From Flavobacterium flavigenum (GTDB lineage Bacteria; Bacteroidota; Bacteroidia; Flavobacteriales; Flavobacteriaceae): a stretch of DNA of 64,000 nt. The DNA lies in contig NZ_CP114285.2 in the NCBI RefSeq assembly GCF_027111255.2, forward strand, positions 3,782,001-3,846,000, in the 5' to 3' direction. The notes under the pieces are model-generated. The model was not told the DNA's origin. It searched no databases and worked only from the letters and a program-made list of their open reading frames with translations. Position 1 is the stretch's first letter, and the number at the start of each line of letters is the position of its first letter. This document shows positions 44,662 through 53,130 of the stretch, piece after piece. Position numbers and translations under genes: made by a program.

Positions 44662-45375
44662 TTATAAATTGATTCTTTCGAAAAAGGCATTTTTATAGCT
44701 TTCGCTAATCGGAATTCGTTTATCACTAATCAAAACCTTATTTTTTTGTATTGATTTTACATGTTTGATGTTGATAATATAAGACCTGTGTATTCTCGAA
44801 AATCCTTTGCTGAAAAGCAAATTTTCTAATTTTATCAGACTAATCAGAGTGAGTGTGAATTTATTGTCTGTTGTATAAATTTTCACATAATCTTTTAAAC
44901 CTTCGATAAATAAAATATCAGCGAAATTCATTTTAACATTTTCATATTCAGCTCTTACAAACATAAAATCCTGTTCTAATTCAGGAATTGTAGTGTTTTC
45001 AGAAATAGCCTGAACGGTTGGAGGATTTAAAACTTGCTGTGCCCGGACTACAGCTTTCAGGAATCGGTGAAACGGAATTGGTTTTACTAAATAATCTACT
45101 GCACCAAGATTAAAACCTTCAACAGCATAATCAGAATAAGCTGTTGTGAAAATAATTAAAGGCTTTTTTTCGATAGTATTTAAGAATTCAATACCTGAAA
45201 AATGAGGCATCTGAATATCAAGGAAAATTAAATCTACATTGTTTTGATTAATAAAAGACACTGCATCAATAGCATTATTAAAAGTGCTTATTAATTCTAA
45301 TGAATCTACTTTGCTAACAAAATCTTTTAGCAAATCTACTGCTAAAGGTTCATCATCTATAATTACACATTTCAT
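44662..45375 (-). CDS. LytTR response regulator
   Basis: 237-aa response regulator. The receiver domain (about residues 1-115) has the acidic pair Asp7/Asp8 (IIDDEP), the phosphorylation site Asp53 (LIFLDIQMP) and Lys98 (YLVKPIPF). The C-terminal LytTR DNA-binding domain (about 135-235) shows FIEGLKDYVKIYT and GFSRIHRSYIINIKHV. It should respond to the LytS-type kinase encoded 113 nt upstream on the same strand, and is the last gene of the kelch/DUF4907 cluster. Confidence 0.95.
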   Translation of the reverse strand: MKCVIIDDEPLAVDLLKDFVSKVDSLELISTFNNAIDAVSFINQNNVDLIFLDIQMPHFSGIEFLNTIEKKPLIIFTTAYSDYAVEGFNLGAVDYLVKPIPFHRFLKAVVRAQQVLNPPTVQAISENTTIPELEQDFMFVRAEYENVKMNFADILFIEGLKDYVKIYTTDNKFTLTLISLIKLENLLFSKGFSRIHRSYIINIKHVKSIQKNKVLISDKRIPISESYKNAFFERINL

Positions 45376-45488
45376 CTTTTTAGATTTAAATTTTAATAAA
45401 TTAATCGGGTAAAAGTAGCTTTAAACAAACGACTTACATTTTAAAATTTAGTTAAATATTCAGTAAGCTTATTTCGTTTATTGTTGAT

Positions 45489-46601
45489 TTATTGAATGTC
45501 AGTTTGTATTTTATCTAATTTTAAATTCAGATGTACACGATAATATTGGCTGTCTTGTTTTATTGTCAACTCATGTGCATTAGGATATAGCAAATCCAGC
45601 CTGTTTTGAATATTTGCTAAACCAATACCTGAATTTTCAGGGTCTTTTTCATAATTCTCAATTGTATTTTCTGTCCAAAAATCGAGATCATTTTCAATAA
45701 TGATAATCTTGATTTTTACATGAGCAGCTCCTTTATAATCAGTACCGTATTTAAAGGCATTTTCAATAAATGAAATTAACAATAAAGGCTCGATGAATTT
45801 ATTTTTAGGATCTCCGTGAATATTTATAACTATGTCTTCAATATTGTTGAGCCTTAACTTTTGTAATTCAATATAATTCTGAATATAATTGATTTCTTTT
45901 TCTAAAGCCACCGTTTTATTATCTGTTTCATACAGCATATACCGCATTAATTCTGATAATGTTACGATGGCATCAGGAACCAAATCAGATTTTTTATGAG
46001 CCAAAGAATAGATGCTGTTGAGAGAATTAAATAAAAAATGTGGATTAGTCTGTTTTCGTAAATAATTTAATTCAGTATTAGTCCTGTGTGTTTCGGCAAT
46101 TAATTTGTTTTGTTGGTTTTGATAAAATTCCGTTAAGGTCCTAATGATGGTACTAATGGTCGTAATTAAAAGATAGAAAAATGAAGGTCCAATTTTAAAA
46201 AAAAGTGGCTGTTTATGCAGACGGAATTTCATTCTGCCTTCTTTCAAAAACATCTTTGCTTCCTCAGGCATCATTTTAGGAGGCATCATATTTTGCATAC
46301 GTAAATGATTGAATTCAGGAATAAAATAATTAATCCTGATAACCATAAAAAGTAAAATCAGTGCCAGGACAAAAATAAAATACAGCCAATATTTTTTTTC
46401 CAGAAGCAATATGGGTACCAGATAAAAATAGTTGAGATAAAATAAAATAATTCCGGTTCCCCATTGTACATAGAAATCATTATTAATTCTAAAAGGACTT
46501 TCGTAAAACTGAATCAATGATGTCAATATAAAGAATGTCCATATAGTAATATGGAATAAAACTTTATTTGAATTTGTATTTTTAAGGGTACCGATATTCA
46601 T
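45489..46601 (-). CDS. LytS-type sensor histidine kinase
   Basis: 370-aa membrane kinase with four helices (about residues 15-33, 47-68, 72-94, 137-155). The phosphoacceptor is His188 in NPHFLFNSLNSI; the ATPase domain has NAFKYG and GIGLANIQNRLDLLYP. It is the His_kinase/LytS class that pairs with LytTR regulators. Between helices 3 and 4 is a short Met/Pro/Lys-rich periplasmic loop (MQNMMPPKMMPEEAKMF). It starts next to the DUF4907 gene (adjacent stop/start, no gap), so the lipoprotein genes and kinase are cotranscribed. The signal sensed is unknown. Confidence 0.93.
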   Translation of the reverse strand: MNIGTLKNTNSNKVLFHITIWTFFILTSLIQFYESPFRINNDFYVQWGTGIILFYLNYFYLVPILLLEKKYWLYFIFVLALILLFMVIRINYFIPEFNHLRMQNMMPPKMMPEEAKMFLKEGRMKFRLHKQPLFFKIGPSFFYLLITTISTIIRTLTEFYQNQQNKLIAETHRTNTELNYLRKQTNPHFLFNSLNSIYSLAHKKSDLVPDAIVTLSELMRYMLYETDNKTVALEKEINYIQNYIELQKLRLNNIEDIVINIHGDPKNKFIEPLLLISFIENAFKYGTDYKGAAHVKIKIIIIENDLDFWTENTIENYEKDPENSGIGLANIQNRLDLLYPNAHELTIKQDSQYYRVHLNLKLDKIQTDIQ

Positions 46602-46943
46602 TTACATTTTTATTTTTAATAAAATTAAATCATTTTTGGTTACCGATGGCGATCTGTTTTGATTGAGTTTTTTTACTACTAATCCGGCGACTTTTAAGGC
46701 GTCATCTTCTGAGCGAAAACTTTTAGTTTCACTGATAACCGGAATAATGGTTTGCTTGATTATAATTTTATCTTGATACGAAATTGTATATCCCCAGCCC
46801 GAGGCAGTTTTTATAGATTCAGCATGTAGTGTTTTCTTTTGTGTACAAGCTGTCAACTGCAGGAAAAATACAATAAAAAGCAAATTCTTCCAGAAGAATC
46901 TCCGGAAGAATTTTAAATTTTTGGGATTAATTATCATCATCAT
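46602..46943 (-). CDS. DUF4907 lipoprotein
   Basis: About 113-aa small lipoprotein starting at one of three adjacent ATGs (46937-46943), chosen over an upstream start at 46997 because it gives the hydrophobic signal and a lipobox ending in Cys (FLQLTACTQ). The mature domain reads GWGYTISYQDKIIIKQTIIPV.. followed by DDALKVAGLVVKKL, which is the DUF4907 pattern. The start overlaps the kelch stop by about 11-17 nt; the stop abuts the kinase gene. Function unknown. Confidence 0.8.
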   Translation of the reverse strand: MMMIINPKNLKFFRRFFWKNLLFIVFFLQLTACTQKKTLHAESIKTASGWGYTISYQDKIIIKQTIIPVISETKSFRSEDDALKVAGLVVKKLNQNRSPSVTKNDLILLKIKM

Positions 46944-47934
46944 TTTGTGCTTCAAGTGGCTTAAATTCCCAGGCATCATCGAAGTACGTTGAACCAATTC
47001 GTCCTAACATTAAAAAACCTCTGTTGTTAATGGCAAAACCTACGGCATCAGTTCTGGCTGCTCCTTCAAGAGCTGTTCTCTCTATCCAAAGATCAGTTGT
47101 TGGGTTATATTCCCATACGGTTTTAATACCTTCACCTCCAACCACATAACCTAATCCATTTAGGCTGAAACTAGATGCGTTTGAACGGGTTATCGCATAG
47201 TCATCATTCCAGCTGTAATCATCATCATCGTCCTGATCAATGTCTCGCAGCCTTGTCCAAACTTCAGTTTCAGGATTAAATTCCCAAAAATCTGCCTGAT
47301 TTACACTGTTATTTACGCCAGTTCCCAAGTAAGCTTTATCGTTTATAATAAACACTGTAGCATTTCGTCTTTTATTTCCACTAAATCCACTAACAAGTGT
47401 CCATGTATTGTCAGTGTCGTTATACTGATAGAAATCTTTTAGATAATTTCCGTCATACCCAGTTCCGAAATACGCTTTTCCGCCTACCTGAAAACCAACG
47501 GCTCCATAACGTGCTGTTCCTCCAAAATCGGCTTTTGCTTCCCAGCTATTGCTCACAGGATCGTATTGGTAAAAGTCTTTCAGCTTATTAGTTCCATCAT
47601 ATCCAAGACCAATATAGCCTTTACCATTAAGTTCAAAAGCAGATGCAGAACTTCTTCCTATCCCAACAAAATCAGCTTTTTGCTCCCAATAATCACCATT
47701 TGAGTTGTAAGCCCATAAATCTTTTAAATATTCGTCTCCTGTGTAGCCTGTCGTAACATAAGCATAATCCCCAATTACAAAACTGGCAGCACTAGATCTG
47801 GCAGGTCCGTCAAAAGCAGATTTTTTAATCCAGTTCCCTATTAATTCATCATCTTCATCATCGTTGCTGCAGCCTGTAAAAAAAAGGCCTGATAATAAAG
47901 TTGCAAATAATATCCCTTTTTTAAAATTATTCAT
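46927..47934 (-). CDS. Kelch-repeat lipoprotein
   Basis: 335-aa lipoprotein, lipobox ending at Cys22 (FFTGCSNDDEDDE); the Asp/Glu-rich residues after the Cys resemble the Bacteroidota surface lipoprotein export signal, so it is probably exposed on the cell surface. Six kelch motifs follow, each starting R-x-x-A and ending with an aromatic/Trp strand (about residues 46-85, 94-133, 142-180, 190-229, 250-284, 294-325), enough for a six-bladed propeller. An acidic insert DIDQDDDDDY (about 231-240) sits between blades four and five, and the C-terminus is QNDDDN. The barrel gene is 14 nt upstream. Confidence 0.88.
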   Translation of the reverse strand: MNNFKKGILFATLLSGLFFTGCSNDDEDDELIGNWIKKSAFDGPARSSAASFVIGDYAYVTTGYTGDEYLKDLWAYNSNGDYWEQKADFVGIGRSSASAFELNGKGYIGLGYDGTNKLKDFYQYDPVSNSWEAKADFGGTARYGAVGFQVGGKAYFGTGYDGNYLKDFYQYNDTDNTWTLVSGFSGNKRRNATVFIINDKAYLGTGVNNSVNQADFWEFNPETEVWTRLRDIDQDDDDDYSWNDDYAITRSNASSFSLNGLGYVVGGEGIKTVWEYNPTTDLWIERTALEGAARTDAVGFAINNRGFLMLGRIGSTYFDDAWEFKPLEAQNDDDN

Positions 47935-47948
47935 AGTTTGAAATTTAT

Positions 47949-48788
47949 TTATTGTTTGTATTTGATCCCAATGCTTAAAATGTAACCATCGCCACTGTTA
48001 AAATCATATAGTTTATGATTGTTTTCGTCTACTAAATCGTATTGTTTGTTAAAATCGTAACCTGCTTTAAAATTTACAAACCAGTTTTTATCCATATTCC
48101 TTTCATACTCAAAAGCTGTTGTAATTTGAGAAGTGCTGATTTTGGTTCCATTACTATATGATTCAAGAGACTTATCCAGATGGTAAAAGTTCCCGTTGAA
48201 GTTATTGCTTACACTAAATTTGTTTCGCTCATTGTTGGAATAAGATATTGCCGAATCTGGAAAACCTATTAAAATATTGGTTTGATTTATTTTTCCGTAA
48301 AAAGACAGCGTCGGAATAAATTTAGGAGTACCAAAAATTGTTGATCTTTCGACACCAATATTTAATCCTATTTTTGAAGTCAGCTGCTGCTTCAATTGGA
48401 AGCTCCCTAAAAGGCTTACATCAGAAATGCCTAAATTTTGTTGAAAATTGATTGTTGGTTTAACTGAAAAATTCAATTTCGTAACCTCAGAAATTTTATG
48501 TGATATTTCGAATTTGTTTTGAATCTGATTAAACTGATTCAGGTTCTCAAAATCATAATAAGCTTGTGCGTCGTATTTTATTTTCAGATTTGTGTACTCT
48601 AATTTATTTGTAATCTCATTTTTATCATCTATTTTTTTATAAATAGCGATACCGGTATTCGTTTCATTAAAATTTATTTTTTCTGTTGGCTCCGTCTTTA
48701 AATTAAAATCAACAATAAGCTTTTCCTGCGCTTTCATATTAAGGAAGCTAATCCAAAACAGCACCAAGACCAAATCCTTTTTTTTCAT
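47949..48788 (-). CDS. Outer-membrane beta-barrel protein, unknown (possibly DUF6268-like)
   Basis: 279-aa protein with a signal peptide (MKKKDLVLVLFWISFLNMKAQ) and alternating beta strands with aromatic girdles (YDAQAYYDFENL, LNFSVKPTINFQ, WFVNFKAGYDFN), ending in an outer-membrane-like strand GDGYILSIGIKYKQ. It likely folds as a 10-14-stranded barrel. I suspect DUF6268 but could not confirm. It is the first gene of a minus-strand run kelch-DUF4907-kinase-regulator (14-nt gap to kelch) with its own -7 box upstream. Confidence 0.72.
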   Translation of the reverse strand: MKKKDLVLVLFWISFLNMKAQEKLIVDFNLKTEPTEKINFNETNTGIAIYKKIDDKNEITNKLEYTNLKIKYDAQAYYDFENLNQFNQIQNKFEISHKISEVTKLNFSVKPTINFQQNLGISDVSLLGSFQLKQQLTSKIGLNIGVERSTIFGTPKFIPTLSFYGKINQTNILIGFPDSAISYSNNERNKFSVSNNFNGNFYHLDKSLESYSNGTKISTSQITTAFEYERNMDKNWFVNFKAGYDFNKQYDLVDENNHKLYDFNSGDGYILSIGIKYKQ

Positions 48789-48805
48789 TATTTAATTAAT
48801 TGATT

Positions 48806-48813
48806 CAAAAGTA
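48806..48813 (-). promoter_or_regulatory. -7 promoter element for the barrel/kelch/two-component operon
   Basis: TACTTTTG read on the minus strand matches TAnnTTTG, 17 nt before the barrel-gene ATG. The -33 side is weak. Confidence 0.55.
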
Positions 48814-48976
48814 GGAGGGAGTCTGTTTTAAAAAAAAGAATATATATGTATGGGGCATTTTGGTAGACCAAATGGCAATTTTTTGGGCTTAAAGAGTTAT
48901 TTGTCTGCCAGTGTATTTTGTAGATGTTTTTGGGCTTTCTATAGTATAAAAATGAAGGCTTGTATATGTTATAGTG

Positions 48977-49004
48977 TTGCCCAGAAATGTGCCTTTTATA
49001 TTTG
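48977..49004 (+). promoter_or_regulatory. Promoter of the DUF4270 gene
   Basis: TATATTTG (48997-49004) with TTG (48977-48979) 17 nt upstream fits the Bacteroidota -33/-7 pattern. It sits 16 nt before ATG 49021 and supports that start over the long open frame that begins at 48850. Confidence 0.7.
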
Positions 49005-49020
49005 TTCAAAAATTCGGATT

Positions 49021-50340
49021 ATGTATAAGTTTATATTGATGTTGTTTTTTGGATTTGCTGTGGTTTCATGTGGTACAGATACAGATGCTGGCGAATTTGT
49101 TGTTGGCTCTGATTATCTGTCGGTAAACAACAAAGTGATTTTAATTGATACGGTTACAGTTGAAATGTCTACCATCAATTTCGATTCCCTTATTACTTCT
49201 AATAAGAGTAGGATTTTGATAGGGAATTATGACGACCCTTTATTTGGTAAAGTAAAATCAAGCAGTTATTTTCAACTGGCATCAGATTCATATTCTTTAA
49301 TTAGTACCAGTGATACAGAATCAGCAAATTATGTTTTTGATTCTATTTCGATGATTTTAAAATATGATAATTACTATTATGGAGATACAACCAGGGTACA
49401 GACTTTCAATATCCATAGACTCATTCAAAAGGTCAAACCTAATACTGATGATGATTCATTTTATAATAATTCCGCTTTGAATTACAGCTCAGAAAGTTTG
49501 GGGACCATTTCGTATAAACCCAGGCCAATAGAAAAAGATTCTATAAATGTAAAAATGGATGCTGCATTTGGAGAAGCACTTTTTTTAAAACTTAAGAAAA
49601 GAGAAATTACGGACTTCGATAGTTTTGCTGAATATCTGAAAGGACTTGTAATTATTCCTCAAACCGCTAATTCTTCAAGTATAATTGGTTTTAATCTGAC
49701 AAGTAAAGTACGATTGTATTATTCAAAATATCTTGGTGACGACATAGACTCTTATGTAAAAGATTTTACTATAGTAGATGCTGCCAAACAGTTTAATGCT
49801 ATCTCTTTAGATAAGACAGGAACTTTGATTCAAAATTTACCTGCCTCAAATAGCAGATTGTCAAGTTTGTTAACCAATAATCAGGGATATATTCAGTCTG
49901 GAACAGGACTTGCCTGCAGAGTAGATTTTCCAAATATAAGACAGCTCAAATATATTGCTGATAAAGGTGCAATTGTTGATGCCGAATTGATTTTAAAACC
50001 TGTCAATAACACATATTCCAAAGGATTTCCCTTATCGGATTCTCTACAGGTATATGTTGCAGATAAATTAAACAGGATTAGTGGCGTATTAAACGATGCA
50101 TCCGGTGCCTCATTATATGCTAAACTAAACAAACAAAGTGATGAATTTAATGAAAATGTGGGTTATTCATTATCTGTAGGTAATTTTCTTCAGAAAGAAA
50201 TGCTAAAACAATCAGACTCTAAATCTTCATTAGTTTTTGCTCTGCCTAATATTAATAAAGCTGTTAACAGAATTGTTTTGGGTGACCAGAAGCATCAGAA
50301 TAATAAAATTCAATTGAAAATTTACTACCTCTCTTATTAA
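49021..50340 (+). CDS. DUF4270 lipoprotein
   Basis: 439-aa lipoprotein with lipobox ending at Cys17 (FAVVSCGTD). The mature sequence has the DUF4270 pattern: TVTVEMSTINFDSLITSN, RILIGNYDDPLFGKVKSSSYFQL, LKLKKREITDFDSFAEYLKGLVI, and late strands AELILKPVNNTYSKGFPLSD. Start 49021 is favoured by the lipobox and by a -7 box 16 nt upstream. DUF4270 proteins are widespread in Bacteroidota; I cannot assign a biochemical role. The next gene, an outer-membrane barrel, starts at the base after its stop, so they are translated together. Confidence 0.86.
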   Translation: MYKFILMLFFGFAVVSCGTDTDAGEFVVGSDYLSVNNKVILIDTVTVEMSTINFDSLITSNKSRILIGNYDDPLFGKVKSSSYFQLASDSYSLISTSDTESANYVFDSISMILKYDNYYYGDTTRVQTFNIHRLIQKVKPNTDDDSFYNNSALNYSSESLGTISYKPRPIEKDSINVKMDAAFGEALFLKLKKREITDFDSFAEYLKGLVIIPQTANSSSIIGFNLTSKVRLYYSKYLGDDIDSYVKDFTIVDAAKQFNAISLDKTGTLIQNLPASNSRLSSLLTNNQGYIQSGTGLACRVDFPNIRQLKYIADKGAIVDAELILKPVNNTYSKGFPLSDSLQVYVADKLNRISGVLNDASGASLYAKLNKQSDEFNENVGYSLSVGNFLQKEMLKQSDSKSSLVFALPNINKAVNRIVLGDQKHQNNKIQLKIYYLSY

Positions 50341-51576
50341 ATGAAAAATAGAATAATCTTTTTAAGTTGCTTCATTTTGATGTATGCAACTTCTTTTTCG
50401 CAAAGTATTTCCAGTTCTCCTTATTCATTGTACGGTTTAGGAAGTTTGTATGATGCAGATTATGGTGCAATTCCGTCTATTGGTTCCTCAGGGATTGCAT
50501 TGCCATCAGATGCTTTTATTAATAACTTAAATCCGGCTTCATTAGGTTATTTGCCACTCAATCATTTTATGTTTGAAATAGGAGGAAAGGCAATTGGAAC
50601 CACTTTTAAGAGCAGTTCTAAAACTGAGAACCGCAACAATTTTCAGTTTTCACATATTGCTTTTGCTTTTGCAGTAAATAAAAAATCTGCTTTTAGTATT
50701 AGTCTGCGACCTTATTCGAGCGCATCATTCAAAATATCAGAATTTAAATTGCCTGTAGAAAACAGTTCAGAGTATTACATTTTAAACGCAGAAGGATCCG
50801 GGGGATTAAATAATTTTGATATTTCATACGGATATCGCATCAGTAAAAAATTATCAGCCGGGTTTACAGGAAATGTTCTTTTCGGAAATACTACAGATGA
50901 AAGAAGTTATACGATTTCAAACTCAGTAACGTCGGTTAATAAAAAAACTGATTATAGCGGTGTACGTGCAACTTTAGGAGTTCAGTATAAAATTGATTCA
51001 ACTCTTACCATTGCTTCTACTTTTAAGGCACCTTCCAAAATCAAAGCATCAAAGGTACAGTCTTTAGGAACTATTAACAGTTCGGGTGAAAGTACCATAG
51101 AATCAGATGCGGTATCAGATACAGATGATTTTTATATGCCTTTGGAAATAGGTTTTGGAGTCAGTAAACGTTTCAGGAATAATCTTAATATGACCCTTGA
51201 TTATGAAAAAAGCTTATGGAGTGATACCAATCAATCAGAGTTATATGGTGATTTTGTAAATCAGGACCGCTTTGCTTTAGGTTTTACTTATCGAAGAAAT
51301 AAAAATTTACGAAGCTATTGGGATGGGGTTCAGTATGGGGCAGGAGTAAATTTTGATACTGGTTATCTGGAGGTTGATGGAAAGAGAGTTAATAATGCTG
51401 CAATTTCTATTGGAGTTTCTTTACCCGTAGACAACACTTTTTCTGCTCTTCATATTTCTTACTCTTACGGTCAGAAAGGCAAAATTGGAGATGGTCTGAT
51501 AAAGGAAAACTACCATAAACTATCACTTAATTTATCATTGGACGGAATATGGTTCGTCAAGCGAAAAATTGAATAA
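50341..51576 (+). CDS. Outer-membrane barrel protein partner of DUF4270 (FadL/OmpP1-like)
   Basis: 411-aa protein with a signal peptide ending at SFSQ and a long barrel-like C-terminal part. The N-terminal mature segment SSPYSLYGLGSLYDADYGAIPSIGSSGIALPSDAFINNLNPASLGY resembles the N-terminal hatch of FadL/OmpP1-type channels (a membrane-facing Asn-Pro-Ala motif). The final strand is KLSLNLSLDGIWFVKRKIE. It starts directly after the DUF4270 stop (0-nt gap), so the two are likely partners in the outer membrane. Its stop is 4 nt from the convergent murI stop. Substrate unknown. Confidence 0.75.
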   Translation: MKNRIIFLSCFILMYATSFSQSISSSPYSLYGLGSLYDADYGAIPSIGSSGIALPSDAFINNLNPASLGYLPLNHFMFEIGGKAIGTTFKSSSKTENRNNFQFSHIAFAFAVNKKSAFSISLRPYSSASFKISEFKLPVENSSEYYILNAEGSGGLNNFDISYGYRISKKLSAGFTGNVLFGNTTDERSYTISNSVTSVNKKTDYSGVRATLGVQYKIDSTLTIASTFKAPSKIKASKVQSLGTINSSGESTIESDAVSDTDDFYMPLEIGFGVSKRFRNNLNMTLDYEKSLWSDTNQSELYGDFVNQDRFALGFTYRRNKNLRSYWDGVQYGAGVNFDTGYLEVDGKRVNNAAISIGVSLPVDNTFSALHISYSYGQKGKIGDGLIKENYHKLSLNLSLDGIWFVKRKIE

Positions 51577-51580
51577 CAAA

Positions 51581-52357
51581 CTAAAAATCTTTTTCGATGA
51601 CGTTGTATTTATGATCTAAAATTGATTTAAGAACAGCAGGATTTGAATTGACATAAAAGATAGGTTCGCTTGGTTCCGCATCTGAAAAACCTACTTTTTC
51701 ACGCAGTACGTTTTTGGTTTGTCTGGCCACTGCTTCTCCGGAATCTATGATTTGAATATGTTCTGGCAGTATTTTTTTAATCTGCGGAATCAAATACGGA
51801 TAATGGCTGCAGCCCAAAACCAGATAATCAATATTAGCCTCAATCATAGGCTGTAAATAAGATTCTAATAACAAAGTCATTTCCGGTGAATTCAGATTGC
51901 CTTCTTCAATAAGCTGAACCAGTCCGTAACCTACCTGTTCGATGATTTTTGTATCATGAAACATCTCGGCAGTCTTATTAAATAACTCACTATTCAGGGT
52001 GCCTTTAGTAGCTAATATGCCTATTACCTGGGTTTTTGAATTATGTGCAGCTGGTTTTATTGCCGGTTCGATTCCTATAAACGGAATGTCATAATCTGCA
52101 CGAAGTTCCTGTATTGCATTTGTAGTAGCAGTATTACAGGCAACTACAATTAATTTGCAGTTGTTTTCAATTAAAAAGTCGACATTTTTTTTACTTAAAG
52201 CAACAATTTCTTCTTTAGTTTTTTGACCATAAGGAGCATTTTTACTATCTGCTAAATAAATTGTTTTTTCATTTGGAAGTAATTTGTGAATGGCACTCCA
52301 TATTGAAGTCCCTCCAATTCCGGAATCAAAAACACCTATAGGATTGTTGTTTGTCAT
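51581..52357 (-). CDS. murI: Glutamate racemase
   Basis: Cytosolic enzyme making D-glutamate for peptidoglycan. It is 258 aa. The catalytic cysteines are Cys74 (VACNTATTNA) and Cys183 (LGCSHYPYL); Asp11/Ser12 in FDSGIGG and the Glu-containing substrate loop GIEPAIKPA are also conserved. The start ATG at 52357 has a near-consensus TATATTTC about 10-15 nt upstream. It converges with the barrel gene (4-nt gap). Although next to the bamA operon on the same strand, a strong palindrome separates them. Confidence 0.96.
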   Translation of the reverse strand: MTNNNPIGVFDSGIGGTSIWSAIHKLLPNEKTIYLADSKNAPYGQKTKEEIVALSKKNVDFLIENNCKLIVVACNTATTNAIQELRADYDIPFIGIEPAIKPAAHNSKTQVIGILATKGTLNSELFNKTAEMFHDTKIIEQVGYGLVQLIEEGNLNSPEMTLLLESYLQPMIEANIDYLVLGCSHYPYLIPQIKKILPEHIQIIDSGEAVARQTKNVLREKVGFSDAEPSEPIFYVNSNPAVLKSILDHKYNVIEKDF

Positions 52358-52562
52358 AAAACAGAAATATATTTTTTTGAGAATCTAAATTCGTACTTTT
52401 TATTGGAAATTAAGTTAAATAAATTAGAAATTTATTCCAAAGGAAATCTCTTTTTGTAAAACAAAGATTAAAACATTTCTTATATTAGATAGTAGATTAA
52501 TCTTGGTTTTTTACACAAGTATTAGTAAAAACAATGTATTGAAAAATCAATTATTGAAAACA

Positions 52563-52594
52563 AAAAATGGCTCAATTTAAATTGAGCCATTTTT
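52563..52594 (-). terminator. Perfect 32-bp palindrome terminating the bamA-skp operon
   Basis: A perfect inverted repeat (AAAATGGCTCAATTT and its complement, extended by A/T at both ends) with A/T tracts on both sides, 20 nt after the last skp stop. Its symmetry lets it act on either strand, but only minus-strand genes run into it. Confidence 0.85.
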
Positions 52595-52613
52595 GTAATA
52601 AGAAATTTGTTTC

Positions 52614-53117
52614 TTAGAATCCTAAATCTTTTTTCACATCAGCAGTAATGTTTGGTCCATCAGCTAATAAAAGAGTTGAACCGTCTAGTACGTATTGGAA
52701 ACCTTTAGCTTTTCCAATTTTTTGGATAGAAGCTTTTACTTTTTCCATTAAAGGTTTTACTAAATCAGTTTCTTTTTGCTGCAGCTCTTTTTGAGCATTA
52801 TCTCTGTAGTCCCCAATTCTTTTTTGCATATCCTGAACTTCTTTAGCACGCTCAGTATTTACTGCTTCGGTTGCTGTTGTAGATTCAGCGTCATACTTTT
52901 TGATTTTTGTTTGATATTCCTCAATCATTTTTTTGTATTCCGCATCATATGTTCCGCTTAATTTTTGTAATTGAGTTTGGGCATCAAGCATAGCAGGCAT
53001 CTTCGACATAATCTCGCTAACATCAACATGAGCTGTTTTAGCCTGCGCATTCATTGTATTGTTTGCAGTCAAAATAAGCACTGCAGCAATTACTAAAGTT
53101 TTGATTTGTTTCATCAT
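52614..53117 (-). CDS. skp: OmpH/Skp-family periplasmic chaperone (short)
   Basis: 167-aa periplasmic chaperone for outer-membrane proteins. Signal peptide (MMKQIKTLVIAAVLILTANNTMNAQA), then the Skp pattern: the strand HVDVSEIMSKMPAMLDAQTQL, a long coiled coil (about residues 50-120) and the closing strand ADGPNITADVKKDLGF. Last gene of the DUF6089-uppS-bamA-skp-skp operon, 13 nt after the larger paralogue, so it should work with BamA on barrel delivery. Confidence 0.93.
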   Translation of the reverse strand: MMKQIKTLVIAAVLILTANNTMNAQAKTAHVDVSEIMSKMPAMLDAQTQLQKLSGTYDAEYKKMIEEYQTKIKKYDAESTTATEAVNTERAKEVQDMQKRIGDYRDNAQKELQQKETDLVKPLMEKVKASIQKIGKAKGFQYVLDGSTLLLADGPNITADVKKDLGF

Positions 53118-53130
53118 TTTAAAATATTAA

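Noticed and set aside
48850..49020. Longer N-terminus for the DUF4270 protein
   Set aside because: The lipobox and a -7 promoter box at 48997 support ATG 49021; the extra 57 codons are Cys- and aromatic-rich with no secretion signal.
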